DNA from: Rutpela maculata
Lineage: Eukaryota > Arthropoda > Insecta > Coleoptera > Cerambycidae
DNA: 64,000 bases
Reading direction: 5' to 3'
Assembly: GCA_936432065.2 (NCBI GenBank)
Contig: OW386285.2
Span: 35,581,920 to 35,645,919 of the forward strand
The notes below the pieces were generated by a model. The model worked only from the letters and a program-made list of their open reading frames with translations, was not told the DNA's origin and searched no databases. Shown here piece by piece: positions 44,336 through 56,151 of this stretch (position 1 is the first letter of the stretch; every line of letters begins with the position of its first letter). The translations under genes and the position numbers were made by a program.

Positions 44336-44455
44336 CGAAGAGTATATTGTATTTGATCGGCACATTTCTAAATCAGTAAATATCGCTCGTAGAGAAAATT
44401 TTTTTATATCGTTATGTTAGTGAACGAATTCTGAACAACTTTCAAAATGTCCGCC

Positions 44456-44516
44456 TGTCCGTCTGTCCGTCTGTCCGTCTGTCCTTCCGTCTGTCCGTCC
44501 GTCTGTCCGTCCGTCA
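44456..44516. repeat. (GTCY)n microsatellite
   Basis: About fifteen copies of gtcc/gtct in the body of the host element. Confidence 0.92.
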
Positions 44517-44835
44517 CGTTTCTTGTAAGCACGATAACTCAAGAAAGAAAAATCCGATTGTATTGAAATTTAGAGAGTAACTTAGCGTTAGCTAGAGGAA
44601 GAACCTATTGTTTTTAACAAAATAGATTGGAAAATAAAAAAGTTATTAGTAATTTAAAATTTAAAAAAATATTTTTTACATTTTTTTTATAGTTTGTAAT
44701 AAATAGAAACCTTGCGGAATGTTATTTCCTATCACTATTTTTTTTTTAATACATTTTACTAATGTGTGTTTCCCAATAATCACAATAAATTTTCTAATGG
44801 TATATATTACCCTCATTAACAATTTTAGTAATAAG

Positions 44836-44870
44836 AAGTGGTGGTGTAGTGGCAAGAATTTCGTCTCGCA
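44836..44870 (+). mobile_element. tRNA-like SINE, 5' part
   Basis: 'tggtgtagtggcaag' resembles a tRNA A box. The element is cut at 44870 by a LINE and resumes at 46143. Confidence 0.65.
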
Positions 44871-46142
44871 TTCACACAACGCACAAGCGGCAAATATGCT
44901 ACTAAAAGCGCACATGACCCGTGCCACGGCGTATTACGACAAGAGGAAGATTCGGATCAACGCCGAGAAGTCCGAGTCGATTCTCTTCACGCACCGGTTC
45001 ACAGAGAACCGCATCTTAACGCCAATTTCGATCGGAGGACAAGAAATTCTAATCAAACGGTGCGTGAAGTATCTGGGGGTGAACTTAAACAAACGACTGA
45101 CGTTTAACGCCCACGTGAACGAGACGGTACGCAAGGTCTACTTCATGTCCAGGAGTCTGTACCTGCTCCTGGCCAGGGGTAGCGGACTTAACAGGACAAA
45201 TAAAAAACTGTTGTACACGATGGTGATCAGGTCGGCCATCACATACGCGGCGCCGGTGTGGTGCAGCATACCGGCCACGACAATGAGAAAACTTCGAGTT
45301 CTCGAACATAAATTTATGCGAGTCATCTCTAGTTCGGACAGATACACCTCCCTCAAAGATTTATATGATCGTTGCCACGACATAACCCCACTAGCGGACT
45401 ACGTCCAAGAAATTTCTCAAAAATTCTACGAATTTAAACTGGGCGATAGTCCGCTAACCCGCAACATAACCCGAATCAGACAGCATAATGCTATCCTTTT
45501 CGATATTCGACACCCCTTACCATACCAGGCGTTGCTTATCTTCCGGCAATCTCTCTAGCCACACTTTCCTATACGACAACTTCTTATTTCCCCACTTTTA
45601 ACCTTTACTAAAAACTATAATCAACTTTCTCCATTCCCTTTATATGTTCTATTTGTTTTTATCCTTTTTGTTATTTTGTCCTTTTTGTTTCTAAATTCTA
45701 TCTTGACCAATAAATTTTCAAAACCAAAATATTTCTTACCATATCTTTTAAATTTCCACGACATTTTCCTGGCGGTAGGAAGACCACCAGGGTGGAATTG
45801 CTTCGAACGGGTTTTTTCGTTGTGTTCTGTTTTCCCGTGCCAACCAAAATTAAATAAGTGCTTCGTCTAGAAAGTGATAGTTTTATAGTGTTTTTCTTTT
45901 AATTAGTTTTAGGTCCTTGTGGACACATTTTTAATGTCTAATTTAGTTTTTAAGTCTGCCTGCGGTAGATAGGAGCACTAACCTACATATCATCTGTCGT
46001 TAAGCCAAACCGGACCGGCTCCGCCCAGCCCTACAATCACCACGACGCTGTGCGACGTAGTTGTCTGGCTGACTCCTGACCAAGTTCCGGCGAGGCGCAT
46101 ACATGTATAAAAATTATTAATAAATTGTTATTCATTCATTCA
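44871..46142 (+). mobile_element. 5'-truncated Jockey-like LINE with exact target duplication
   Basis: The 11-bp TTCGTCTCGCA precedes the LINE (44860-44870) and follows it (46143-46153). The body has the RT C-terminal frame (44874-45558), a 3' untranslated part of about 560 bp and a tail of ATTC repeats (about 46125-46142). The higher GC content and open reading frame mark it as young relative to its surroundings. Confidence 0.92.
44874..45558 (+). pseudogene. Jockey-like reverse transcriptase C-terminus
   Basis: The open frame reads AQAANMLLKAHMTRATAYYD, KIRINAEKSESILFTH, CVKYLGVNLNKRLTFNAHV, IRSAITYAAPVWCSIPA and LRVLEHKFMRVISSSDRY, ending FRQSL and a stop. This is the thumb and C-terminal region that follows YADD in Jockey elements; YADD itself was lost by 5' truncation. 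An upstream in-frame ATG at 44719 lies in the host repeat and SINE, so the 279-codon open frame is a chimaera and not a real start. No lesions in the LINE part. Confidence 0.9.
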
Positions 46143-46200
46143 TTCGTCTCGCAATCCAAGGGTCCCGGGTTCGATCCCTCACATCATGATTTTTTTTTTC
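46143..46200 (+). mobile_element. tRNA-like SINE, 3' part
   Basis: After the duplicated TTCGTCTCGCA comes 'ccgggttcgatccctcac', a good tRNA B box, then a T-rich tail. The T stem does not pair fully, so a tRNA-derived SINE is more likely than a working tRNA gene. Confidence 0.7.
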
Positions 46201-46290
46201 ATATATTTTTTTTTCACAACAAAGTTGGTATCACAAAATTTAGAATGTCCAAAAACTAACATTATTTACAAGAAAAATGCGAAGAGTATC

Positions 46291-46873
46291 CTATAGAATG
46301 TGTAACAAAACAATTATATAAAAAGCTCAGTACATCGGCGAGTAGTATAATGCTTCCTCTAGTCCTCTGAATCAACTAAAGCACTTCAACGTTATACGCG
46401 CCAGGATCAAGAGAAGATCTACTCGACCATACCTTTTTCTTTCTTTTCCCATAGCTCATTCAACAGTTTTAAAGTAGGACTACATGAATGAGAAAAAGGT
46501 ATTGGAATGAATCAAAAATATCAATCCACCATACTTCAGATTCTAAAAACATATACATTCTATGTTTCCAAAGTAAATGAGTAATTGTTTTTCAAATATT
46601 AAATATCTAACTTTGGGGGTGGTTTTCACCCCTTGAGGGTAAGAGCAAGTGTCCGGACCATATAGAAACCGAAAATGATACCTTTTACTACAATGGAAAC
46701 TCCTGAAGAAACATTATCATTATATATGGGATTATTCCGAAATTTTACCTCTAGAAACTGTAGTACAAGTGGACGTTCACATTCTGCTATTTATATAATA
46801 CAGATATTCATTAAAGATTGTATTCATAATGCTTAAATTGAAAATCTGCAACTACAATTTGAACGGTATTATT
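46291..46873. other. No gene recognised
   Basis: AT-rich sequence with no motif or repeat recognised. Confidence 0.4.
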
Positions 46874-47496
46874 CAGCGGCGGCTGGTGAAATTTCAATAT
46901 TTTTTTTCTCGTCTATGGCGCATGGGACCCATACGAAATTTGGGAAATAACATCTAGAGAAGCACTTCTCTAATGACCCCTAAAAATTTTGAAAAAGCAG
47001 TTTGCGAAAAAATTTTTGAAAATTCGTTAGCCTCCCCTGGATCTAGGAGCTCCTGTTTATTTTTAGTTTTTTTTGTCATATGCATTTGACTTTTCATAAA
47101 AATACAACAACAGATTTTGGAGTTTATGAAAATATTTTCATTTCTAACTGAGATACAACGAATTAAAATATTGTAATTTGTTAAATTGTAAATTCCAAAA
47201 TTTCAGTTCATTGTATTTCAGTTAGTAATGAAAATATTTTCATAAACTTCAAAATCTGTTGTTGTATTTTTATGAAAAGTCAACTGCATATGACAAAAAA
47301 AAATAAAAATAAACAGGAGCTCCTAGACCCAGGGGAGGCTAACGAATTTTCAAAAATGTTTTCGCAAACTGCTTTTTCAAAATTTTTTAGGGGTCATTAG
47401 AGAAGTGCTTCTCTAGATGTTATTTCCCAAATTTCGTATGGGTCCCATGCGCCATAGACGAGAAAAAAAATATTGAAATTTCACCAGCCGCCACTG
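46874..47496. mobile_element. hAT-type foldback element, near-perfect hairpin
   Basis: CAGCGGCGGCTGGTGAAATT at the left is the inverse of AATTTCACCAGCCGCCACTG at the right. The arms pair almost base for base (about 290 bp each) around a short AT-rich centre near 47185. CAG...CTG ends are typical of hAT. The flanks gtattatt and gattattt are only partly alike. Confidence 0.9.
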
Positions 47497-47575
47497 GATT
47501 ATTTTATTTCACTGAAATATCAGAGATAGGAAGAGCTCTAAATATCTAAATGTTCAACCACATGGGAATATAAGA

Positions 47576-47839
47576 TCACATGTTTTTACAGACCTGTTGC
47601 CATTTAATATAAAACGCGGCCGTAATACATGGACGCGAAATTCCATGGAAATATTGCAAATCCTCCAGAGCGTACCCTACAACTAGATATTTGTTATCTG
47701 CTTTAACGCTATAAAGTAGTACAAATTGTAAAGTGCACTGGAATCCTTGGTAGTTCGTATTTATGCTCACAAGGATGTGTCCCTTAGGTAAAGTCGGCCC
47801 AGAGGAGCGTCGGTGTATTCCTGTCTCTACATCACGCAC
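47576..47839 (-). CDS. Unassigned 87-codon ORF in a GC-richer patch
   Basis: The frame begins MRDVETGIHRRSSGPTLPKG and continues with LQFVLLYSVKADNKYLVVGY and ALEDLQYFHGISR. The composition is more protein-like than other short ORFs here, and the surrounding 47600-47940 is less AT-rich. I recognise no family and see no repeat copy in the window. It could be an exon or a fragment of an unknown element. Confidence 0.25.
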   Translation of the reverse strand: MRDVETGIHRRSSGPTLPKGHILVSINTNYQGFQCTLQFVLLYSVKADNKYLVVGYALEDLQYFHGISRPCITAAFYIKWQQVCKNM

Positions 47840-47961
47840 CTAGCGGAGCCTGTGTGAACCAGCGACGTGTCTGGAAGCGGCAATGTAAACGTGCCCACTG
47901 CTCCACATACAAAACAGCAGCCCTGTGACTGTGCTCTATCTTCAATTGACACTGAAACAAA

Positions 47962-48968
47962 AAATCTAATTTACATATATACAGTTGAAGAGTTATGAAT
48001 ATAATTTTTTTATTTTGCTTTCATCATTCTAGGTCGAATAAAAAATCCTGTAAGGGACAAAGTTGATCGGAATATTTAAATTTAACAGATTAGATATATT
48101 TACTCCAATTGAGAAAATCAAATACTTGACTTTTGCGGGGCAATTAAAGTACCGTAACACTTTCAAAAGGATAACATTAAATCTAATAGGAAAAAAGTAG
48201 TAAAGTAATTATAGAGGTAAAAATACATAAAACTTAGAAATAAAATCACAATGTAATGACAATTTTCTATGGGTGATTTTTGAAGTAAAATGTGTCTTCT
48301 TTAGTCTCTATATGGTATCGATACTTGCTCTTATATGAACGGTTTGGAGACCACCCTTAAATGGAAAAATTTAATATTGTTAATTTTTTTCTGAATCATA
48401 GTAGTTTATTTCTGAAGCAAGTTCTTTAAGCAGGAAAACTGTTGAGCTTCTTGGCAATGCTATACAGAGTGTTTCACGTAAAACTACCCAGATCGATATC
48501 CTCCAGACCAAGTATAATATTGGAAATATGTGAAAAGGGTTATGAAGTAACAAACATGCATGCAATTATATATGACAAATAATTGCGTCGTCTATTTAAT
48601 TACACTGACAGAAAGTTAAAAACTAAACAAAGCCGATTCTGACATATTGAGTAGTAGATGATGTTTCTTATTGAATATTACCGCTTCCTAATACAAACCA
48701 ACTAGATTTGTTTAACTAACTAGGTTAAGTGGAAGAATAAGTCTGTAGTATAATCTCAACTTCGCCTTTTATTTTAGTTGCTACCTTAAAATGTAAATTC
48801 AAAGGAGATAATAAAGACAGTTATTATTATAATTATTATTATTATTTAACCGCACTTCTCAGCTTGATGCTGGAAAAATTTTACCTAACCCTTAGGTTTT
48901 CGATGTTATTAGGATTAGGTTCTGTGGACAGGTGAGAGAATTCATTCTATCTACCTGATGATTAGATT
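47962..48968. other. No gene recognised; ATT repeat
   Basis: AT-rich sequence. 48821-48846 is an ATT microsatellite preceded by 'gataataaagacag', which looks like a LINE 3' tail. Confidence 0.45.
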
Positions 48969-49850
48969 CTAAAATGATAAGAATTTTGGGACGATATAAC
49001 AAGTCTGTAATATCACTGTTTTTTGCATCAGAGTTGTTATCCCGACTGAAAGTCCTAGTGATGCTCTGTTCTTCTTCAGATGAATAGTGGTCACTCCTTC
49101 CACAGATATGATAATGGGAACTGTTTGGACTTCTTGCAGTTTCCATATGCTATTCACTTCCATTGCGAGGTTTTGGTGTTTTGCTCGTTTTTCTAGTTCA
49201 GTTTTTATCAAATTGTGTGTAAGTGGGATGCCGACATATATTATTATAGCCATTTTTTTCATTTTATCTATTAGAAGTAGGTCTGGACGATTAAAGCCTA
49301 CAGTTTTATCTGTGAACACTGTGTGATCCTAATATAATAGAACTTCTTGATATTCAAGGACAGCATCGGGTAAGTATTTGTAGTGCGGCTCCGGGTTTAT
49401 AATTAGTATTTAATCAGGGCTAAGTGACGGTATAAGATCTTTGCCGCTTGATTATGGCGCCCGAGATAATCACCATTTCGCCTGGTTTCGTTGATTCTTG
49501 TCCATATTACTTTGTCCTGAGTAGAGACCATGAAACTTTCTGTTGCAGGATACAGTTATCCCCTCCCTAAGAAACCAACCGAGAATTGTTTATCAGGTGT
49601 GGCGCAAGCAAGTTGTGTGGGGTATTTACCATGAAGTAATTTGGTGTTCCAGGATTCTATCCTGTCGGCATTTGATGGTGATGGAGTTTGGAGATTTCGG
49701 TTAGATAAATTTAGAGAATGAGTTATTCGCGTTTACAATTTCTCTCATTTTCGGATAAAGGTTGTTAAAAAAGTACTCACGCATCTTCGTTTCTTGACTT
49801 TTACAGAGTTGAAAGATATTCATCAATTCTCGTCCACCATTATTATTTTT
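48969..49850 (-). pseudogene. R2/R4-like LINE C-terminal endonuclease region
   Basis: Reading leftward: NGGRELMNIFQLCKSQETKM, a shift, SNADRIESWNTKLLHGKYP, then INPEPHYKYLPDAVLEYQEV, FTDKTVGFNRPDLLLIDKMK and YVGIPLTHNLIKTELEKR. It ends with VQTVPIIISVEGVTT and a stop at 48969. This is the region with the restriction-like endonuclease of R2/R4-type LINEs: RPD followed by (I/V)DVAVP. Here the second acidic residue is Tyr (IYVGIP), so the nuclease is presumably dead. Shifts lie near 49320 and 49700. Confidence 0.78.
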
Positions 49851-49952
49851 ATTATTGTTATTAAGTAGGGACGAGCGTAGAGATGTCTTGAATATACACG
49901 TATTTCGATACTTTTTTTCAAATTTTGGCCATGGATATACTTCTTTATTCAA

Positions 49953-50560
49953 GAGACTCTAACAAACTAACAAAGAACAATGTTAAAAAATAGATATCTT
50001 TTTGTCCATCCTGACATTAGTGCAAAAATAATGTTTTTCGACTAATTTTTGGTCTCTGGACACGATTCTGGCATTAAAATTTATCGAAAGTGATGAGAAC
50101 ATGGTCAAATTGGTAGTTTTTAACTGTCAGTGACTCTATCCGGTAATCGAATATTGCCTGATATTAGCACATGGTACTTATTAATATTGTTTCTTCCACT
50201 TGTGCAAGTTATTTTGTATGCTATTTTGATAACTGTCAAATGCCAATACTGGTTTTTAAACCGCTCAAACGGGGCATTTGACGTCAATCAATAGCTACAT
50301 TTGACACTGGACAATGTAATATTGCAAGGATAACATTATTTGGTAACTTGCAGTTTTATTATCATTATCAATAATAATAAAATTCAAAAAAATCATTAAA
50401 GTATAAATGAATGACAGAATTTGGCAGCTGTCAACTGTCAAAAATACTTCTAATACAGCAGAATTCATAGTCATTGGTCATTTTAAAGGCCTCTGTATAT
50501 CTTCTTACTTTATGAGGTGTCAACTGTCATAATAATCCTATTTGCAGAAAAAAATATATA
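49953..50560. other. No gene recognised
   Basis: AT-rich sequence with no clear motif. Confidence 0.4.
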
Positions 50561-50564
50561 GCAG

Positions 50565-50785
50565 ATTTAGTATCGCCCATTGAACCTGAAGCCTAAAATT
50601 TCAGCCCTCTTTTTCATCCTCTCAGGGGTCGAATTTCGAAAAAAATCCCTTCTTAGTGATTGCCTACGTCATTCGAGGAACCTCTGTGCAAAACTCTAGA
50701 CCCAGCGGGTGCGTTGATAGATCAGTCAGTGAGCCAGTCAGTGAGCCAATCAATCAGTCAGTCAGTCACATTATTCTTGTATATC
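50565..50785 (+). repeat. Retroelement 3' end with CAGT repeats
   Basis: 'ctctcaggggtcgaattt', 'tgcctacgtcattcgaggaa', 'gcgttgatagatcagtcagt' and then CAGT repeats form a combination that I recognise as abundant in insect genomes, probably a LINE 3' end. No coding part is attached. Confidence 0.55.
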
Positions 50786-52160
50786 TAAAAAACTGACCCT
50801 ATTTTAATTCCCATCCAGTTTTTCAAATTGGAATATTTGTGTATGCTGTAATGTATAAGAAAATCTGATGATTTCTTTAGATATTTAAAAAATAGATTTC
50901 ATGGTGAAGTACAAGTGGCTCAAACACTCTGTATATGGTAAATATTCATTTATCTATTCTTGGTGTCAGTTTCCATAAACCTTATTTTTTTACGTTACTT
51001 TAATTACAACTAAATAATTATGAAATTCAATATTCAATTCAAAGTTCTTATTACAATATAAGCCTCTATGCATATCTGTAAGTTTCTGAAGCAATAACTG
51101 ACTTTATATGCACCATTTTGCCGCTCTAGCTAGTAATTGCCGAAACTTGATTTGGCAAGATCGTTGTTTAAAATAAACTAGTATTTATTTAGTATCTAGA
51201 TACTATTAACAATGGTTCAATTCTGAAATTGAGTAGCATATTTTGCATGTACGTACTTGAAACTAAATACACAATTTGCTTAAATGGAAATTGGCACTAT
51301 TCGTACTATCTCTATTATTCTCGTATTATCCTCATGAGTAGATTTCGGAGACCCAGATAGCCAGAAACAATTGACTGACACACTGCTATGACATCGGAAC
51401 AATAAGTTTTGAGATTCAGTAATTTGTATTTGTAGTGCCAAATGATCTTGAAAATTCATCATTATAATAAGACCTTTGGAATATAATGGAATTATTTTTG
51501 TGAAGTTGACCTCCTTTGTTAAGTTGTATAGTTTTAAAGAAACAGTACTGTAAAAGTATATTAATCAAATGAATTCTAACTAATAGGCATTGCTAATATG
51601 AAATATAGTAAGACACTTCGTTTAAACTTATTAATTTTCGGTGAAACACATCTTTGAGGTACTCGTTTTAAAGAGATAACTCTGCTTTACAATTTTTTCT
51701 TAAAGGAATTTTAAAGCTATTTATAGTACGGTAGCCAGCGACACCCTTTTCTGAAAGATCTGCTTAAAATTAATTTCTTATTTTTACTTCCTTCGCATAC
51801 CTAAGAAAAATATTCTAATCGTTAAAAAGTCACCCTCCGTGATTTCTCCGGATTTTCGGAGTATGTAGATTACGAAAATTAAAGTCATTTAATTCATGGG
51901 CTCTCGTGCTATTAACATAACTGTCAAGGAAGAAAAATATGAAAAATATACAAAGTGAATGTAGAAGAACTCACTACCGTGCATCTGTGTGACGCGACAC
52001 CAATTTATTTTTATAAGGGCGCCAGCCGCGTTCTGCCCCGTTCTTCCACTCCCCAGCGGGTTCAAGATAAGATATAACTCGATAGACAAGTAATAGACCA
52101 AGGTTGCACTACCTTAGATTATCAACGATCCTTCTCTCTAAACTTGCGGAGTCATGAGAC
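50786..52160. other. No gene recognised
   Basis: AT-rich sequence. 51975-52060 is GC-richer ('gggcgccagccgcgttctgc') and may be a fragment of an unidentified element. Confidence 0.4.
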
Positions 52161-52164
52161 TTCG

Positions 52165-52325
52165 ATTAACTCAGTGTTTCCGGTCTTCAAAATATTGGAA
52201 AGGGAATCTACTCAGGAAATCTGTTTGGGAATATTCAAAAGCACGGTAAATATGTTCTCTGAAGAACAAACATTTCAAAAATCGCGAAAATCGTCTACGA
52301 ACACATTTTTCTTCAAATAGTTATA
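52165..52325 (+). pseudogene. Possible LINE reverse transcriptase scrap
   Basis: The frame reads INSVFPVFKILERESTQEI and VNMFSEEQTFQKSRKSSTN. This resembles the RT words 'LPVFSKILEK' and 'LSEEQFGFRKGRST' at about the right spacing. Match quality is low. Confidence 0.35.
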
Positions 52326-52469
52326 TAAGACTAGAGAGGTAGTACAATAGAATAGAAATTAATAAAATTGACCCAAGGATTTGGTACATTGAGAATTTTA
52401 AATATTATATATTGAAATTTCGAATTATTTTCATGATCTCACCTCAAAACTTTACGCAGACTTGATATT

Positions 52470-54965
52470 TTTTTTTATTCATTTATTTATTACGATATCC
52501 AACAGGCACAAGGCCCAATTACAGGATAAAGAGAGAACAACTACAACTTCAAATAAATTAAAATAAAAAGACATATAAAGATATAAACAAAATTATACAT
52601 ACAGTAGGTGTATATAAACTTATTTCAGAGTAATATGTGGGCATGGTAAAAAAACAAAACAAGAAAAAAAATGAAAACTTGACAGTCTTTAGGATGAACA
52701 ATCGTTTCAACTAAAAACATAATTCTTTATTTGCGATGGGTTGGTGATCAAGTCGACTTCCCAGGTTTGTGGGGTTAAGGTACATTTGATATAGCGGTGA
52801 TGACATAAGAATATTTGTTTTGGCAGTGGAAAGATGGAAAAGGTTGCAATTTCTTGAGGAAATTCTAGGTACTTTGTAAATGATTTGATCGGAGAGCCTG
52901 ATACAATCGAAGCGATTATTTACTATTTTATACAAAAATATTACAGAGACAGCTACTCTCCTTTTGTCCAGTTCGCAAACATTAAAGCGATTAAGCAGTG
53001 TTTCGTGGAGGAACCCGATTTGTGGATAATAACCGTAAATTATATACTTGGCCGATTTGAGAAACCTACGTTGTATTTTTTCGAGTTGGAGGATATAAAC
53101 GTTTTACGTTGGATTACAAACCACTGAAGCGTACTCGAGGCGGGATCTTACAAATGTAACATGTAGGGTGCGCGCAGTGTCAATGTTCACAAACCCCTTT
53201 CAGTTCCGTGTGAGAAATCCTATAGTTTTAATGACGCCAACTACTATTGACTCAACATGTTTTGTGAAATTAAGTTTAGAATCAAAGTGAACTCCTAAGT
53301 CTTTAAAAGAGTCTGGTGTGTGCAATATGACACCCTGTAGATTAAAATCGTAGAGAAATATGTTATGCTTTCTGGTAAACGACAAGGTATTACACTTTTG
53401 TGGATTAAGTGGCAGTTTATTGATAATGCACCAGTCATGAAGTTTATTTAGATTATTTTGCAATCTCTCACAGTCTTCGATTTTTAAGTCGTCTGCATAG
53501 AGCGGACCCAGTATAGACCCTTGGGGAGCACCGAATTCCTGCAGGAATTCGAGGGACGGTGTTGAACATATTTGTATCTATTTTGCAAGTAAGTTTTAAT
53601 TAAGTTTATTAGATCCACTGATAAACCTAATGTGGCAATTTTTGATAGTGGAACACCGTGATTAAGTCTATCGAAGGCCTTGGAGAAGTCTGTGTAAATC
53701 ACATCAACCTGTCTAGACACATAAAGTTTTTCATTTAAGTATTGAGTGATACAAACGAGGTTGGTTACTGTAGATCTGCCCCTCATAAAACCGTGTTGGT
53801 TGGGCGATATCATGCCAGATGTATGGTCATAGATAACAAAGTGTAGAATAGTTTCCAAGATTTTGACAAAGTTGCAAATAATAGTGATTGGTCTATAGTT
53901 GAACAAGTCGTTCTTATCACCTTTTTTTACAGATAGGACAAACTCGTGATAATTTCCATTTATCCGGAAATTAGAATGTCTGTAGTATCAAGTTAAATAT
54001 ATGCATGAGGGGTTTAGCAAATATTATTGCACAATCTCTTACTATAAAAGCTGGGGTAAGGTCAGGTCCCATCGTCATGTTAGCTTTTAGTTTTTTGGTA
54101 GCGTTTAAGTCTTGTTCTTCAGTTATTTCTGTTAGGGTAAGCGATAAGTTGTTATTGTTGGATTGAACATTCTGTTCTTGATTGGCGGATGGTGTGAATG
54201 ACTTGGCAAAATAACTAGCGAAGCTATTAACAATTGTTTGTAGATCTTTTACTCCCTCATTTTGATAGTACAAGATGGATGGTATAGGCGAGATATTATT
54301 TTTTTAATTGAGAAAAGACCAAAAGTTCTTGGGATTAATTTTAATTTATGTTTCAAATGTCAACCTCATGTTTAATTTGTGCTCGCAGTTGTTTAAATTT
54401 CTCGAATTCGTAAGCGGAATCTGTTTTTTATATTTATTGAAATGTTTATTTTTCAATTTTATTTTGTAGATAATTTTTCCGTTAAACCATGGTGGGTATG
54501 ATTTATTAGTAACCTTGGTCCTAGGAGTATGTTTTTCGAAAATTTCATCCAGTTTAGTATAGAATAAGTCAAGTGATTCATCTACAGTAGTAGATTGTTC
54601 AAATATGGACCAGTCAGTATGGAAAATTTCCGCATACAAGTATAAAAGTTAGTTCTTTTACAATTTTATTTTGTTATCGTTTGACAAAGAAAGTTGTTAG
54701 TACTTGATTTGGGAATATCAACTTCAACGATCAATGCAAGGTGATAGGGATTTTCAGGGAGAATAACTTCGGGGGCTCTATTAACAGAACAGTTATTTTT
54801 TCTTATTACTAAGTCTAGTATTCGTTCTAGGCTATTAGTTGTATAATTATATTATTTTAAGTCAAAGAGGTTGAAGGTTGAAGGAATTAAAGTTGATAGT
54901 AGAAGCATTATTATTCATAGCATAGTTTCTGCATTCAAGTATATTAAAATGTCCAAAAACTATTA
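52470..54965 (-). mobile_element. Jockey-like LINE, 5' truncated, decayed
   Basis: A minus-strand element with endonuclease C-terminus, RT, thumb and 3' UTR ending 'ttggatatcgtaataaataa' plus an A-run at about 52470-52480. At 2.5 kb it is about half a full element. Confidence 0.85.
52711..54965 (-). pseudogene. LINE ORF2: endonuclease C-terminus and reverse transcriptase
   Basis: From the right: FGHFNILECRNY (the GDFN endonuclease motif with D lost), SLERILDLVIRKNNCSVNRA, YPPWFNGKI, then VKDLQTIVNSFASYFAKSFT. The RT follows: NYRPITIICNFVKILETIL, NQHGFMRGRSTVTNL, VIYTDFSKAFDRLNH, GAPQGSILGPL and YADDLKIED. Thumb: WCIINKLPLNPQKCNTLSF and DSFKDLGVHFDSKLNFTKHV. The tail ends CIRLSDQIIY...KELCF. 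GPL is joined directly to YADD, so about 30 residues usually between them are missing. Several shifts and stops. Confidence 0.88.
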
Positions 54966-55415
54966 ATAAAATACACCACATATGTATAGTAATAGTTGTT
55001 ATAAAATACGTTTTATTTTGTTAGTTTTCAGTCAGATTCTATGCTAGCTACTATTTGATTTAAGTGTTTATTTTGAGCAGCAAAAATCTTTTATTTTGTT
55101 TAATATACGGAAATTACAAAGAGCAATGCATTTTACATCGACAAGAATTAAAAAAACAAATGTAGAGAGAACAGAATTGAATAAAAGTACTTACATATGG
55201 ATCAAGGAACAATGGAAACCAATTTGATGCGTGATTTTCAGCAGATACAAACAGGCTCTTGTTAGTTCGATGTACGGCACGGGTATTAAAAATTCTCTAT
55301 TCAACAGTTCCGGGCTGTCTAACATTCCATGTAGTAAATAGAATTAAATTACAGAAACTGAAATCATCTTTTTCTAAACTCAAAGTTTCCGAGATATAAT
55401 GACGTTATATTCTAT
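54966..55415. other. No gene recognised
   Basis: AT-rich spacer between the LINE and a family P copy. Confidence 0.4.
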
Positions 55416-56151
55416 AAAAACCGCTGCCCAAGGAATCACTACTTCCACATCCAGATTCTCTATCCAAGTCACTCACAACGAAAAAACTTTGTATGTGAAA
55501 ATAATTGTTTATGGAACTTTAATAATATAATATTTGAAATCCTCTACCCCAAAAACCCATAAAACGATACCCCACATCGGTAGTGGGGTGGGGGTGGTGA
55601 TAGGGGGGGGTGGTAGTGGGGGGTGGATGAAGTAAAAAAATATTTTGAAGTTTCTGGTCCCTGTACATACACTTAATCACAATTTTTTTTCATCCCCTTT
55701 AATAAGGGGGTGGGGGTGGTAATGGGGGTGGCTAATGCCAATTTTTTTTTTAGACCTTAGCTTCTCTTGTGTATACTAAATACCAATTTCGTGGACTCTT
55801 ACCTGCTTGATTTACCCATTTACCCCAAATTTACCGCAATTTACACCCCAACCCTTCGACGGAACAAGATGAAAATATAATCTAGTTCTAGATCTCGTTA
55901 AAGTACATACGTGTACCAAATTTCAAGTCAATATCTTAAACGGTTCCAGAGTAAACGTGCGCACAAAAAAGCTACAGACAGACAGACAGACCGACAGACA
56001 GACCGACAGACAGACCGACAGACAGACAGAAAATTTTTTTTCGCTCAAACTTAAAATCTCGACGTTTCATGACATTTTAAGCCTATTTGGACAATAAAAA
56101 TTTTTTAAAATTTTTTTGTCGTTACTATACTTCCACTGGACGTGGAAGTAA
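55416..56151 (+). repeat. Family P copy 7, full length
   Basis: 736 bp from AACCGCTGCCCAAGGAATCA to 'ggacgtggaagtaa', with a long GACAGACC microsatellite at about 55976-56031. It pairs with copy 8 as an inverted repeat separated by about 140 bp. Confidence 0.9.

Larger units (their letters stand above)
44321..46290. mobile_element. TACTCTTCGC-ended element hosting a SINE and a LINE
   Basis: TATACTCTTCGCA (44319-44331) and inverted TGCGAAGAGTA (46279-46289) look like terminal repeats; the left end also has an internal palindrome 'ctcttcgcaaaaacgaagag'. The body has a GTCC/GTCT array followed by 'cacgataactcaagaaag', a layout common in non-autonomous insect elements. About 1.3 kb of it is a nested LINE. 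Confidence 0.6.

Noticed and set aside
44719..44870. N-terminal extension of the LINE protein from the upstream ATG
   Set aside because: These codons lie in the host repeat and SINE before the 11-bp target duplication, so they are not part of the LINE.
44836..46200. Functional tRNA gene interrupted by a LINE
   Set aside because: The B box is good, but the T stem and acceptor do not pair properly, so a tRNA-derived SINE is more likely.
48821..48846. CRISPR or other array
   Set aside because: It is a simple ATT microsatellite. No spaced repeats of CRISPR type occur anywhere in the window.
51975..52060. Retroviral-type primer binding site in a GC-rich patch
   Set aside because: A TGGCGCC-like word is present, but there is no LTR end beside it and no gag/pol sequence downstream.
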